DNA from: Saccharothrix longispora
Lineage (GTDB): Bacteria > Actinomycetota > Actinomycetes > Mycobacteriales > Pseudonocardiaceae
Direction: 5' to 3'
Length of the DNA stretch: 64,000 nt
NCBI RefSeq assembly: GCF_030852425.1
Contig: NZ_NSDM01000016.1
Span: forward strand, 62,001 to 126,000
Position 1 is the first letter of the stretch. Each line of letters opens with the position of its first letter. The position numbers and the translations under genes were made by a program. The notes under the pieces were generated by a model. That model saw only the letters and a program-made list of their open reading frames with translations. It did no database searches and was not told where the DNA came from. This document shows positions 7,655 to 16,130 of the stretch, one piece after another.

Positions 7655-9538
7655 TCAGGCCGCGGTCCACTTCTGGTTCGCCGCGCCCGTGCAGGTCCAG
7701 ATCTGGAGCCTGGTGCCGTCCGCGCTGGTGTTGCCGGTGGCGTCGGCGCACTTGTCCGCCGCCGGGTTCACCAGGTCGCGCCCGGCCGTGAGGTTCCACT
7801 GCTGGTTCGCCGTCCCGCCGCACGACCACAGCTGGAGCTGCGCCCCGTCCGCCGTCGACCGGTCCTTCACGTCGAGGCACTTGCCCAGCGCGCGGATCGT
7901 GCCGTCACCGGGCCGGGTCCACTGCTGGGCGGCCGACCCGTTGCACGTGTAGAGCTGCACCGCGGTGCCGTCGGCCGACGAGCCGCCCGCCACGTCGACG
8001 CACTTGCCGCCCAGGCCGGTGATGGCGCCGCCGACGGGCGGGTTGCCGCCGCCCGGCGTGCCCGACCAGGTGAACGTCGCGGTCGTGCGGGCGGGCAGGT
8101 TGTAGGTGAACGCCTGGTTGCCCCAGTCCACCCGGATCGACTGCGCCGACGTGCCGCCGTTGTGCGCGATCAGGGCCTTGGAGCCGTCCGGGTTCTTCCA
8201 CGCCACGTTCCGCACGGTGCCGTTGGCGGTCGAGTCGATCCGGTGCGCGCCCGGCTTGACGAACTTCGTCAGGTGACCGGTCGTGTAGTACTCGACCGTG
8301 TAGTCGACCTGGCCGGCGCGCGCGCCGCCCTCCTGCACGGTGATCAGGCCGGTGCACGTGCCGCAGCCGCCGTTGTGCGGGCCCCTGTTCTGGTTGAGCG
8401 CCAGGCTCCACTTCACCAGGCTGCCGCTCCAGTTGCGGGCGTAGTCGACGATGTCGGCCAGGTCCTCGTTGTGCTGGTTCGAGATCCACGTGCCGCCGGA
8501 GTGCTCCGTGCTGAACTGCTTCACGTTCGGGTACTGGTCGTGCACCTGCGTGCCCACGGCCGGCTCGCCGAAGTAGCCGTGCCAGGCGATGCCGCCGAAC
8601 AGCGGGTCGTCGCGCACGCCCGCGTCGCCCAGGATGGCCGCGCCGAAGTTGGCGTAGTCGCCGTAGTTCCAGTCGTGCACCATCACCTTGGTGGTGAGGC
8701 CCGCCGCGCGGAACGCCGGGTACACGAAGTTCTTGGTGAACTCGACCAGGCCGGCCGGGTTCCAGCTCATGCCGGGGTAGTCCATCGCGGTCGGGTTGGA
8801 CGCCTGGCAGCAGTTCGGCTCGTTCTGCACCGAGATGTACTTGATCGGCACGCCGGCGGCCTGGTAGCTCTGCACGTACTTGACCAGGTACTGGGCGTAG
8901 GTGGGGTAGTGCTCCCACTTCAGCCAGCCCATCTGGTCCATGCGCCCGTTGTCCTTCATCCAGCCCGGCGCGCTCCACGGCACGCCCTTGACGGTGAGGG
9001 CGGGGTTGAGCTGGCGCGCCTGCTGGGTGAGCAGCCGCACGTTCGTGTCGTAGCCGTTGGCCCCGAAGTCGTCGAGGTCGCAGCACGTGTCGTCGAGCGA
9101 GACGTGGCCGGGCCGCGACAGGTCGGACGCCCCGATCGGGTTGCGCACGAAGGACAGGCCGATGCCGTCGACCGGGTGGAACAGCCTGCGCATCACCGCG
9201 TCGCGGGTGGCGGCCGAGACGGCGCCACCGCGCAGCAGGTGGGCGGTGGTGTCGGTGATCGACGCGCCGCCGCCCTCGAACTGCTGGTAGGTCATGCCCT
9301 CGTTGACGGTGATGGTGTGCGTGGCGCCGCCCGCGCTGGTGCTGAACGCGACGGGGGACTGCGGCTGGAGCCCGCGCGTGACGGTGCGTCCGCCGCTGTC
9401 CGAGGTGGTGGTCAGGTGGATGGCGACCGACTCGCCCGCGGCGACCGCGGCGGGGGAGGGGACGGCCGTGATGGCGGCGGCGAAGGCGACCGCCGTGACG
9501 CCGGCGCTGATGAAAGCCCGACGGTGGGATGAGGGCAC
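7655..9538 (-). CDS. Secreted GH30-family glycosidase (endo-beta-1,6-glucanase/glucosylceramidase type) with ricin-type lectin domain
   Basis: The product is 627 residues. Residues 1-34 form a twin-arginine-containing signal peptide (SSHRRAFISAG, cleavage near AVAAG). Residues 70-490 are a GH30 catalytic domain with its beta-domain: QQFEGGGASITD near 85-96, acid/base E240 in QNEPN, nucleophile E345 in FSTEHSGG. After a short Gly-Pro linker, residues 503-627 form a ricin B-type beta-trefoil (CBM13), with three CVDV/CLDV/CADA segments and QQW or QKW motifs. GH30 members of this type attack beta-1,6-glucan in fungal walls or glucosylceramide; the exact substrate is not visible. GTG 9538 is supported by GGAG and GAGG upstream. 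The promoter region carries the same TGTTNCA words found before the divergently placed lacI, so repression by that protein is likely. Confidence 0.92.
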   Translation of the reverse strand: MPSSHRRAFISAGVTAVAFAAAITAVPSPAAVAAGESVAIHLTTTSDSGGRTVTRGLQPQSPVAFSTSAGGATHTITVNEGMTYQQFEGGGASITDTTAHLLRGGAVSAATRDAVMRRLFHPVDGIGLSFVRNPIGASDLSRPGHVSLDDTCCDLDDFGANGYDTNVRLLTQQARQLNPALTVKGVPWSAPGWMKDNGRMDQMGWLKWEHYPTYAQYLVKYVQSYQAAGVPIKYISVQNEPNCCQASNPTAMDYPGMSWNPAGLVEFTKNFVYPAFRAAGLTTKVMVHDWNYGDYANFGAAILGDAGVRDDPLFGGIAWHGYFGEPAVGTQVHDQYPNVKQFSTEHSGGTWISNQHNEDLADIVDYARNWSGSLVKWSLALNQNRGPHNGGCGTCTGLITVQEGGARAGQVDYTVEYYTTGHLTKFVKPGAHRIDSTANGTVRNVAWKNPDGSKALIAHNGGTSAQSIRVDWGNQAFTYNLPARTTATFTWSGTPGGGNPPVGGAITGLGGKCVDVAGGSSADGTAVQLYTCNGSAAQQWTRPGDGTIRALGKCLDVKDRSTADGAQLQLWSCGGTANQQWNLTAGRDLVNPAADKCADATGNTSADGTRLQIWTCTGAANQKWTAA

Positions 9539-9580
9539 CTCGGACTCCTTTCACGACGTTGTGGACAGGGGACAGCGGCG

Positions 9581-9626
9581 ACTTGTAACAAATGGAACAA
9601 ATGTGGAACTTGCTCGTAGAACAAAG
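9581..9626 (-). promoter_or_regulatory. Probable LacI-family operator upstream of the GH30 gene
   Basis: Read on the minus strand it contains GTTCCACAT, then TGTTCCA and TGTTACA in tandem. The same series (GTTCCACAT, TGTTTCA, TGTTACA) lies just upstream of the lacI start at 10724-10754. Shared words before both genes point to a common operator. Confidence 0.6.
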
Positions 9627-9707
9627 GAAACAATGCATCCGCGACGGGTGTCAAGGTCGCGCGCCCAGCCCGGTAAATACCGTGAAAGAGGTGTGGAACG
9701 GTCCGCG

Positions 9708-10715
9708 TCAAGCCGGCCGGACGGGTCCCGTGGACTCGCGCACCACCAGCTCCGTGGCCAGCTCGACGTGCAGCGCCTCCAGCTCGTGCCGCTCCAGCAG
9801 GCGCATCAGCAGCGTCACGGCCATCCGCCCCATCTCCTGCAGCGGCTGCCGCACGGTGGTCAGCTCCGGTCGCGTGGCGCGGCTCAGGTCGAGGTCGTCG
9901 AACCCGGCCACGGACACGTCGCCCGGCACCGACAACCCCAGCTCGCGGGCCGCGCGCAGGACCCCGACGGCCATCTTGTCGTTGAACGCCACCAGCGCGG
10001 TCGGCCGGTCGGGCAGGCCGAGCAGCTCGCGCGCGACCCGGTGGCCGTGGCCGGTGGTCGGCTCGTCGACGTGCCGCAGCAGCTCCGCCGAGGGCAGCAC
10101 GCCGACGTCCGACAGCGCCGCCGCGTACCCGGCCAGCCGGCCGTCGGCGGCCAGCCAGTCGGACGGGCCGCCGATGATGCCGATGCGCCGGTGCCCCAGC
10201 TCCACCAGGTGCGCCATCAGCCGCCGCGCCCCCGCGAAGTGGGCCGCCGACACCGACGCCACGTCGCGCGGCAGCTCGGTGCGCGGGTCCACGACCACGA
10301 ACGGGAACCGCCGGTCGCGCAGCCGCACCAGCTCCTCGGCGGGCTCCGGCGGCAGGATCAGCAGCGCGCCGTCCACGTCCGAGCGGCTGGGCAGACCGGG
10401 CAGGACGGTGGTGCGCTGGCCGGGGGTGCCGGCGTCCAGCAGCACCTGCCTGCCGTGCAGGGCCAGGGTCTCGGCCACGCTCGACACGATCAGGCCGAAG
10501 TAGTCGTCCAGCAGGTACGGGCAGCGCACGTGGATCGAGCCGACCGGCTTCGCGCCCCGCGGCCTCGGCGCCTGCGCGCCCAGCTCGTCCACGGCCCGCA
10601 GCACCAGCTCGCGGGTGTGCCGGGCGACGTTGGCCTGGCCGTTGAGGACGCGGGACACGGTGGCGATGGACAACCCGGTCGCCTTCGCCACATCCCGCAC
10701 GGTCGCCCTGGTCAT
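9708..10715 (-). CDS. LacI family transcriptional repressor (GH30-associated)
   Basis: 335 residues: a LacI HTH at the N-terminus (TVRDVAKATGLSIATVSRVL, then the hinge region with QANVARHTRELV) and a periplasmic-binding-protein-like effector domain (GSIHVRCPYLLDDYFGLIVSS, later VAGFDDLDLSRATRPELTTV, which is the usual LacI end signature). The frame is open to 10769, but ATG 10715 has GGGAG just upstream and puts the HTH at the true N-terminus; the longer form would cover the operator. It is likely a sugar-responsive repressor of the secreted GH30 enzyme and of itself. The gene lies between gnd (divergent) and the GH30 gene (same strand). Confidence 0.9.
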   Translation of the reverse strand: MTRATVRDVAKATGLSIATVSRVLNGQANVARHTRELVLRAVDELGAQAPRPRGAKPVGSIHVRCPYLLDDYFGLIVSSVAETLALHGRQVLLDAGTPGQRTTVLPGLPSRSDVDGALLILPPEPAEELVRLRDRRFPFVVVDPRTELPRDVASVSAAHFAGARRLMAHLVELGHRRIGIIGGPSDWLAADGRLAGYAAALSDVGVLPSAELLRHVDEPTTGHGHRVARELLGLPDRPTALVAFNDKMAVGVLRAARELGLSVPGDVSVAGFDDLDLSRATRPELTTVRQPLQEMGRMAVTLLMRLLERHELEALHVELATELVVRESTGPVRPA

Positions 10716-10723
10716 GCCACTCC

Positions 10724-10754
10724 CTTGTTCCACATCCTGTTTCACGATGTTACA
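10724..10754 (-). promoter_or_regulatory. Operator upstream of lacI (autoregulation)
   Basis: The words TGTTCCA, TGTTTCA and TGTTACA recur at 10-12 base spacing, matching the series upstream of the GH30 gene. It starts 9 bases before the repressor start codon. Confidence 0.6.
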
Positions 10755-10835
10755 GCCCCGGTCGCGCACAGCGGCCCTCCGCGTTCAGGGGGTCGCACAG
10801 GTGCGCGCGGGCCCGGACTTCGGCAGGCTTGGGGG

Positions 10836-12281
10836 ATGACCACCTCCGAGGCACCCGCGCGGATCGCCGTCACCGGGCTCGCCGTCATGGGCAGCAACCT
10901 GGCGCGCAACCTCGCCCGGCGCGGCTTCCGCGTCGCCGTGCACAACCGCAGCTCCGCCCGCACCGAGGCGCTGATCTCCGAGCACGGCCACGAGGGCGAC
11001 TTCGTGCCCGCCGAGACGCTGGAGGAGCTCGTCGCGAGCCTCCGGACACCCCGCCAGATCATCATCATGGTGAAGGCGGGCGCCCCCACCGACGCGGTCA
11101 TCGACGAGCTGGCGCCCCTGCTGGAGCCCGGCGACATGGTGATCGACGGCGGCAACGCCCACTACGCCGACACCCGCCGCCGCGAGGCCGCGCTGAAGGA
11201 GACCGGCCTGCACTTCGTCGGCGCCGGCATCTCCGGCGGCGAGGAGGGCGCGCTCAACGGGCCGTCGATCATGCCCGGCGGGTCGGAGGAGTCCTACCGG
11301 CACCTCGGGCCGGTCCTGGAGTCCATCGCGGCCCAGGTGGACGGCGTGCCGTGCTGCGTCCACGTCGGACCCGACGGCGCCGGCCACTTCGTCAAGATGG
11401 TCCACAACGGCATCGAGTACGCGGACATGCAGCTCATCGCCGAGGCGTACGACCTGCTCAGGCGGGTCGGCGGGTTGGCGCCCGCCGAGATCGCCGAGGT
11501 GTTCCGCGGCTGGAACACCGGCGACCTGGAGTCCTACCTGGTCGAGATCACCGCCGAGGTGCTCGGCCACGTCGACGCCGGGAGCGGCGCGGCGCTGGTG
11601 GACGTGATCGCCGACGAGGCCGAGCAGAAGGGCACCGGCCGCTGGACCGTGCAGGAGGCGCTGGAGCTGGGCGTCCCGGTCACCGGCATCGCCGAGGCGG
11701 TGTTCGCCCGCTCGCTGTCCGGCCGGGTGGGCCAGCGCGAGGCGGTGCGCCGGGCGTTCGGCGCGGGCGAGCCGGCCGTCTCGGACCAGGACGTCGAGCA
11801 GCTCGTCGACGACGTCCGGCAGGCGCTCTACGCGTCCAAGGTCGTCGCCTACGCGCAGGGCTTCGACCAGATGCGCGCGGCGGGCGCCGAGTACGGCTGG
11901 GACCTCGACCTGGGCGCCATGGCCACGATCTGGCGCGGGGGGTGCATCATCCGGGCCCGGTTCCTCGACCGCATCCGCGAGGCGTACGACAAGGAGCCCG
12001 GGCTGGCCTCGCTGCTCGTCGACGACTACTTCCGCGACGCGGTCGCGAACGCCGAGGCGGCGTGGCGCCGGGTCGTGGTGAAGGCGGTGTCCGCGGGCGT
12101 GCCCGCACCCGGCTTCGTGTCGGCGCTGGCCTACTACGACGGCCTGCGCTCCGAGCGCCTGCCCGCGTCGCTCGTCCAGGGCCTGCGGGACTTCTTCGGC
12201 GCCCACACCTACCGCCGCACCGACCGCGAGGGCAGCTTCCACACCCTCTGGTCGGGTGACAGGTCCCAAGTGGACGCCTGA
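10836..12281 (+). CDS. gnd: 6-phosphogluconate dehydrogenase, decarboxylating
   Basis: 481 residues, the length of the classic NADP-dependent homodimeric enzyme that converts 6-phosphogluconate to ribulose 5-phosphate and CO2 in the pentose phosphate pathway. Residues near the start form the dinucleotide fold (GLAVMGSNLARNLA). Further on are IDGGNAHY, GAGISGGEEGALNGPS, and the catalytic lysine and substrate contacts in FVKMVHNGIEY; the C-terminal all-helical part holds WRGGCIIRARFL and ends in a short GxDxEGSFHT segment (TDREGSFHTLW). ATG 10836 is the natural domain start; the frame is open far upstream but that region belongs to lacI. Its Shine-Dalgarno sequence is weak. Confidence 0.96.
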   Translation: MTTSEAPARIAVTGLAVMGSNLARNLARRGFRVAVHNRSSARTEALISEHGHEGDFVPAETLEELVASLRTPRQIIIMVKAGAPTDAVIDELAPLLEPGDMVIDGGNAHYADTRRREAALKETGLHFVGAGISGGEEGALNGPSIMPGGSEESYRHLGPVLESIAAQVDGVPCCVHVGPDGAGHFVKMVHNGIEYADMQLIAEAYDLLRRVGGLAPAEIAEVFRGWNTGDLESYLVEITAEVLGHVDAGSGAALVDVIADEAEQKGTGRWTVQEALELGVPVTGIAEAVFARSLSGRVGQREAVRRAFGAGEPAVSDQDVEQLVDDVRQALYASKVVAYAQGFDQMRAAGAEYGWDLDLGAMATIWRGGCIIRARFLDRIREAYDKEPGLASLLVDDYFRDAVANAEAAWRRVVVKAVSAGVPAPGFVSALAYYDGLRSERLPASLVQGLRDFFGAHTYRRTDREGSFHTLWSGDRSQVDA

Positions 12282-12305
12282 CGCCCGCGCCCCGATCATG
12301 GCCGG

Positions 12306-12920
12306 GTGCGTGAGCGCTTCCGGCGGAACCCCGTCACGGCCGGCTACCTGCTGGCCGTGACGGCGTTGGCGCTGCTGACCGGGTTCGTGTTCGCGGACGG
12401 GATGTCGGCGCAGGTGCGGGAGTCGCTGAGCACCAGCGCCGCCACCCTCGACCACCACCCGGTGAGCGCCCTGCTGGGCAGCGCGTTCGTGCTGGACCCG
12501 GCCCACGGGGTCGTCCTCGCCGGCCTCGCCCTGTTCGCCGTCGCGGTGTTCCTCGGCGCCCTGGAGCGCGAGGTCGGCCCGTGGCGCGCGGCGTCCGTCG
12601 CCCTGGCGGGCCACGTCGGCGCGGCCCTCGTGACGGCCCTCGTCCTGTCCTGCGCCCCCTACGCCCAGGACTTCGCCCACCACGCGGACGTGGGCGTCGA
12701 CCGCGTGGCGTTCGCGGCGGCGGGCGCGGTCACCCCGCTCGCGCCCGGCGTGCTGCGCGTCCCCTGGGCGGCGCTCCCGCTCGCCTGCGCCGCCCTCGGC
12801 GCCCGCTGGACCGGCCCACTGCCCGACCCCGACGCCGTCGGCCACGTCGCCGCCGTCCTCGTCGGCGTGTGCGCGGGTGCCCTCGCCGTGCACCGGGCGT
12901 ACGCGGCGGTCGGCCGCTAG
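12306..12920 (+). CDS. Rhomboid-like multi-pass membrane protein
   Basis: 204 residues with about six hydrophobic segments. The order (short basic N-terminus, helix, an extracytoplasmic loop with SALLGSAFVLDPAHG, then helices with AGHVGAALVTAL and a late GHVAAVLVGVCAG) matches actinobacterial rhomboid-like proteins. The usual catalytic GxSG serine motif is not visible, so it may be non-proteolytic. GTG 12306 starts 24 bases after gnd, so co-transcription with gnd is possible. A hairpin follows directly. Confidence 0.65.
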   Translation: MRERFRRNPVTAGYLLAVTALALLTGFVFADGMSAQVRESLSTSAATLDHHPVSALLGSAFVLDPAHGVVLAGLALFAVAVFLGALEREVGPWRAASVALAGHVGAALVTALVLSCAPYAQDFAHHADVGVDRVAFAAAGAVTPLAPGVLRVPWAALPLACAALGARWTGPLPDPDAVGHVAAVLVGVCAGALAVHRAYAAVGR

Positions 12921-12922
12921 AC

Positions 12923-12945
12923 GGCCGTCACCAGCAGTGACGGCC
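12923..12945 (+). terminator. Short intrinsic terminator
   Basis: An 8-bp perfect stem (ggccgtca/tgacggcc) with a 7-base loop, immediately after the rhomboid-like gene. Confidence 0.55.
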
Positions 12946-13277
12946 CACCCGATGATCAACACGACCGGGTGGAACGGCTGTCAGATCCGCCACTCCGTCG
13001 TCATGATGGTCCCGACGCGACCTGTACGACGCGGGCTGTGCCGACACGTCCACTGTGCCGACACGGAGGTGCCACCGTGGCGACCCCCCACCACCGCGCC
13101 AGGGCCGAGCCCCGACTCGCCGCCCCCCCGGCCGCGCCCGCCGCTGCCCCCGGCACGGCGGTAGGCACCCCACCCGCCCGACGCCCCCGGCCACCGCCGG
13201 GCGTCGGCCCCGCGCACCCGAACCAGACCGCACCGGACCGGACCGCACCGGTCACTCCACACAGGACGGACAACGCG
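12946..13277 (+). promoter_or_regulatory. Intergenic leader of the SulP-carbonic anhydrase gene
   Basis: No separate gene is convincing here. The word ctgtgccgacacg occurs twice (13036-13048 and 13053-13065), 17 bases apart, and could be a regulator site. A good Shine-Dalgarno (ggaggt, 13065-13070) precedes GTG 13077, which is in frame with the transporter, but the 67 codons between 13077 and 13278 have clearly lower GC at third positions than real genes nearby and encode only Pro/Ala/Arg-rich sequence. ATG 13278 is therefore preferred. Confidence 0.45.
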
Positions 13278-15509
13278 ATGGACCGACCACGTCCCACCAA
13301 GTCCCACGCCGGCGAGCACACCACGGCGGGCCCACCGGGCGGGCTCGCCGGCGTGCTGCGGCACGACCTGCCCGCCTCGGTCGTGGTGTTCCTGATCGCC
13401 GTGCCGCTGTCGCTGGGCTTCGCCGCCGCGACCGGCGCGCCGCTGATCGCGGGCCTCGTCTCGGCCGTCGTCGGCGGCGTCGTGGCGGGCGCGCTCGGCG
13501 GCGCGCCGCTCACCGTCAGCGGCCCGGCGGCGGGCATGGTGGTGATCACCTCGGGGATCATCGCCGAGTACGGCTGGGCCGCCACCGCGATGATCACCGC
13601 CGGCGCGGGCCTCGTGCAGGTGGCCCTCGGCCTCACCCGCGTCGGCCGCGTCGCGCTGTCCCTGTCTCCGGCCGTGGTGCACGGCCTGCTCGCGGGTATC
13701 GGCGTGACGATCGCGGTGGGCCAGCTCGTCGTCGTCCTCGGCGGCCGGGCCGGTCCCTCCGTGCTCGACAACCTCGCCCGGCTGACCGGCCCGGTGGGCG
13801 GCGGCGCGCTGCTGGTCGGCGCGGTCGCGGTGGTCGTGCTCGTCGCGTGGCCCGCCGTGCCGCGCTCCTCGTACGTGCCCGCGCCGCTGGTCGCCGTGCT
13901 GGCCGCGACCGCCGCGGGCAGCGGGCTGCCCGCGGCCAGGGTCGACCTCCCGGAGAACGCGCTGGACCAGCTCGTGCTGCCGCGCATGCCGTCCGGCGCG
14001 GTCGCGGGCATCGCGTTCGCCGTGCTCGCCGTGGCCGTGGTGACGGCCGTCGAGTCGCTGCTGTCCGCGGTCGCGGTGGACAAGCTCCACCCCGGACCGC
14101 GCGCCGACCTCGACCGCGACCTGGTCGCGCAGGGCGTGGCCAACACCGTCGCCGGCGCGCTCGGCGGCCTGCCGGTCAGCGGCGGCATCGCGCGCGGCTC
14201 CACCAACGTCGCCGCCGGCGCCCGCACCCGCGCCTCGACCGTGCTGCACGGCGTGTGGATCGCGGTGTTCGTGCTCGCGCTGGGCTCGGTGCTGGAGCTG
14301 ATCCCGCTGGCCGCGCTGGCGGGCGTGCTGCTGGTCGTGGGCGTGCGGCTGGTCAGCGTGCGGCGGATGCGCGCCCTGTGGCGGCACGGCGAGTTCACCG
14401 CCTACGCCGTCACCGCGGTCGGCGTGGTCGCGCTCGGCCTGGTCGAGGGCGTGCTGCTGGGCGTCGCGGCGGCGGCGCTGCGCTCCCTGCACCGCCTCAC
14501 GCGCAGCTCCGTGCGGGTCGAGCCCGAGCACGACGGGTGGCGCGCGGTCATCCGCGGCTCGCTGGTGTTCCTCGGCGCGGGCCGGCTGGTGCGGGCGCTG
14601 CGCGACATCCCGCTCGGCCGGCGCGTCGTGCTGGAGCTGCACATCGACTTCCTCGACCACGGCGCCTACGAGGCGATCGACGACTGGCGCACCGGCTACG
14701 AGCGGCTGGGCGGCTCCGTCGAGGTGGACGAGGTGCACGACACCTGGTTCAGCAAGGCCACCAGGGGCATCCCGGCGCTGCGCAAGACGCCGCTGTCGCC
14801 GCTGCCGCGCTGGTTCGCGCCGTGGTCGCACTGGCAGCGCACGCGCGCGGTCACCGTGCCCCGGCAGCGCGGGGACGCCGACCCGGTGGACCGCGCCCCC
14901 GCGGGCGCCGACCCGATGATCCGGGGCATGCGCGAGTTCGAGCGCGCCACCGCGCCGCTCGTGCGCCCGTTCCTGGCCGAGCTGGCCGCGCGGGGCCAGC
15001 GCCCGCGGCAGCTGTTCATCACCTGCGCCGACTCGCGCGTGGTGCCCAACCTGATCACCACCAGCGGACCGGGCGACCTGTTCTGCGTGCGCAACATCGG
15101 CAACCTGGTGCCGCTGGACGCCGACGACTCGGTGGGCGCGGCGGTCGAGTACGCGGTGGAGGTGCTGGCCGTGGAGACGATCGCGGTGTGCGGTCACTCC
15201 GACTGCGGCGCGATGAAGGCCGTCGTGCACGGCGCCGCGCGGCCCGGTTCGCGGCTGCACGCGTGGCTGCGCGCGGTCGAGCCCAGCCTGATCCGGTTCC
15301 ACGCGGGCGACTCGGACCTGCCGGTGGTGGAGCGGCTGGCGGTGGCCAACGTCGCCCAGCAGCTGGACAACCTGATGGCCTACCCGATCGTGCGGGAGGC
15401 CGTGGCGGCGGGTTCGCTGCGCCTGGTGGGGATGTACTTCGACATCTCCGAGGCCCGCGTCTACCTGGTCGACCCCGAGCGCGACGGCCTGGAGCCGGTG
15501 CGGGTGTGA
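13278..15509 (+). CDS. SulP-type anion transporter fused to beta-carbonic anhydrase
   Basis: 743 residues. The N-terminal 410 or so form a SulP transporter with about ten to twelve helices (LPASVVVFLIAVPLSLGFA, later SGGIARGSTNVAAGARTRAST). A STAS-like domain follows (VIRGSLVFLGAGRLVRAL through FLDHGAYEAI). The last 200 residues are a beta-carbonic anhydrase with the zinc ligands visible: C and D in TCADSRVV, H and C in CGHSDCGAMKAV. Such fusions are known in actinobacteria and other bacteria and are thought to move bicarbonate or sulfate while the anhydrase interconverts CO2 and bicarbonate; the substrate here is inferred. Start choice is uncertain (see preceding entry). Confidence 0.9.
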   Translation: MDRPRPTKSHAGEHTTAGPPGGLAGVLRHDLPASVVVFLIAVPLSLGFAAATGAPLIAGLVSAVVGGVVAGALGGAPLTVSGPAAGMVVITSGIIAEYGWAATAMITAGAGLVQVALGLTRVGRVALSLSPAVVHGLLAGIGVTIAVGQLVVVLGGRAGPSVLDNLARLTGPVGGGALLVGAVAVVVLVAWPAVPRSSYVPAPLVAVLAATAAGSGLPAARVDLPENALDQLVLPRMPSGAVAGIAFAVLAVAVVTAVESLLSAVAVDKLHPGPRADLDRDLVAQGVANTVAGALGGLPVSGGIARGSTNVAAGARTRASTVLHGVWIAVFVLALGSVLELIPLAALAGVLLVVGVRLVSVRRMRALWRHGEFTAYAVTAVGVVALGLVEGVLLGVAAAALRSLHRLTRSSVRVEPEHDGWRAVIRGSLVFLGAGRLVRALRDIPLGRRVVLELHIDFLDHGAYEAIDDWRTGYERLGGSVEVDEVHDTWFSKATRGIPALRKTPLSPLPRWFAPWSHWQRTRAVTVPRQRGDADPVDRAPAGADPMIRGMREFERATAPLVRPFLAELAARGQRPRQLFITCADSRVVPNLITTSGPGDLFCVRNIGNLVPLDADDSVGAAVEYAVEVLAVETIAVCGHSDCGAMKAVVHGAARPGSRLHAWLRAVEPSLIRFHAGDSDLPVVERLAVANVAQQLDNLMAYPIVREAVAAGSLRLVGMYFDISEARVYLVDPERDGLEPVRV

Positions 15510-15548
15510 CGGCAGGGCCGCGGTGCGGGACCGGCCCCGGTCGGGGGT

Positions 15549-15564
15549 GCGGGACCGGTCCCGC
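15549..15564. terminator. GC-rich palindrome between convergent genes
   Basis: A perfect 16-base palindrome (gcgggaccggtcccgc) with a partly overlapping second copy of ggtgcgggaccgg upstream. It lies between the SulP gene and the convergent small gene at 15658. Confidence 0.5.
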
Positions 15565-15657
15565 CCCGGGCACTGCGCCGGACGGCACCGGCGGGGTTCG
15601 TCCTCCGGGGAGTGGTGTCGTCCGGCGGGAGCGGGGCGGACCCGCTCGTCCAGGGGG

Positions 15658-15978
15658 CTAACCGACGCTGCGCAGGTGCCTGCGCCGACCGGAGGGCTCG
15701 TCGCCCGACACGGTCAGGCACAGCTGCGCGCCGAGGTAGGCCCGGCACGGCGACGGCAGGCGGCGGCTCCACCGGCGCGTGCGGCACGTCGGGCAGCGGC
15801 CGTGCTCGTCGGGCGTGTGCTCCGTGAGCAGCGACCGGAGCGCGGTGACCACGCGGGGCAGTTCGCCGCGGGCCAGGTCCACCGCCGTCTCGTCGTCGCC
15901 GGTCGCCGCGAGGCGGACCAGTGCGTCCAGGTGCTCGTGCAGGGACTTGTCGAGCTGGCTGAAGACGGTGACGGACAC
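15658..15978 (-). CDS. Hypothetical small protein with CPTC motif, divergent from XRE regulator
   Basis: 106 residues. The N-terminal two thirds are predicted helical (FSQLDKSLHEHLDALVRL, later LPRVVTALRSLLTEH); a CPTC pair (CPTCRTRRWSRR) and two later cysteines could form a small zinc site. GTG 15978 has AAGGAG about 8 bases upstream; the longer frame to 16080 would run through the operator-like palindrome. Similar small proteins are commonly found divergently next to XRE-DUF397 pairs in this group, but no function is known. Codon use is normal. Confidence 0.65.
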   Translation of the reverse strand: MSVTVFSQLDKSLHEHLDALVRLAATGDDETAVDLARGELPRVVTALRSLLTEHTPDEHGRCPTCRTRRWSRRLPSPCRAYLGAQLCLTVSGDEPSGRRRHLRSVG

Positions 15979-16037
15979 CTTCAGCGCTCCTTCCCGGGTC
16001 GGTTGCCCACGCAGCCTGGGCCCGCCCGCCGTCGAAC

Positions 16038-16048
16038 TGCAAGTTGCA
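16038..16048. promoter_or_regulatory. Candidate XRE operator
   Basis: TGCAAGTTGCA is a perfect 5-bp-arm palindrome around a central G, in the divergent promoter region between the small protein gene and the XRE regulator. Confidence 0.4.
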
Positions 16049-16130
16049 CTACACGAATGGATGACGTCCCTTTGCTCCACCGGGTGACCGGCACAGACTG
16101 GTGGGCGGTCGTCGTCATGAGGAGGCGCGG

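Noticed and set aside
13077..13277. Separate small gene or N-terminal extension ahead of the SulP gene
   Set aside because: The Shine-Dalgarno is good, but third-position GC is low and the product is only Pro/Ala/Arg-rich; kept as an alternative start only.
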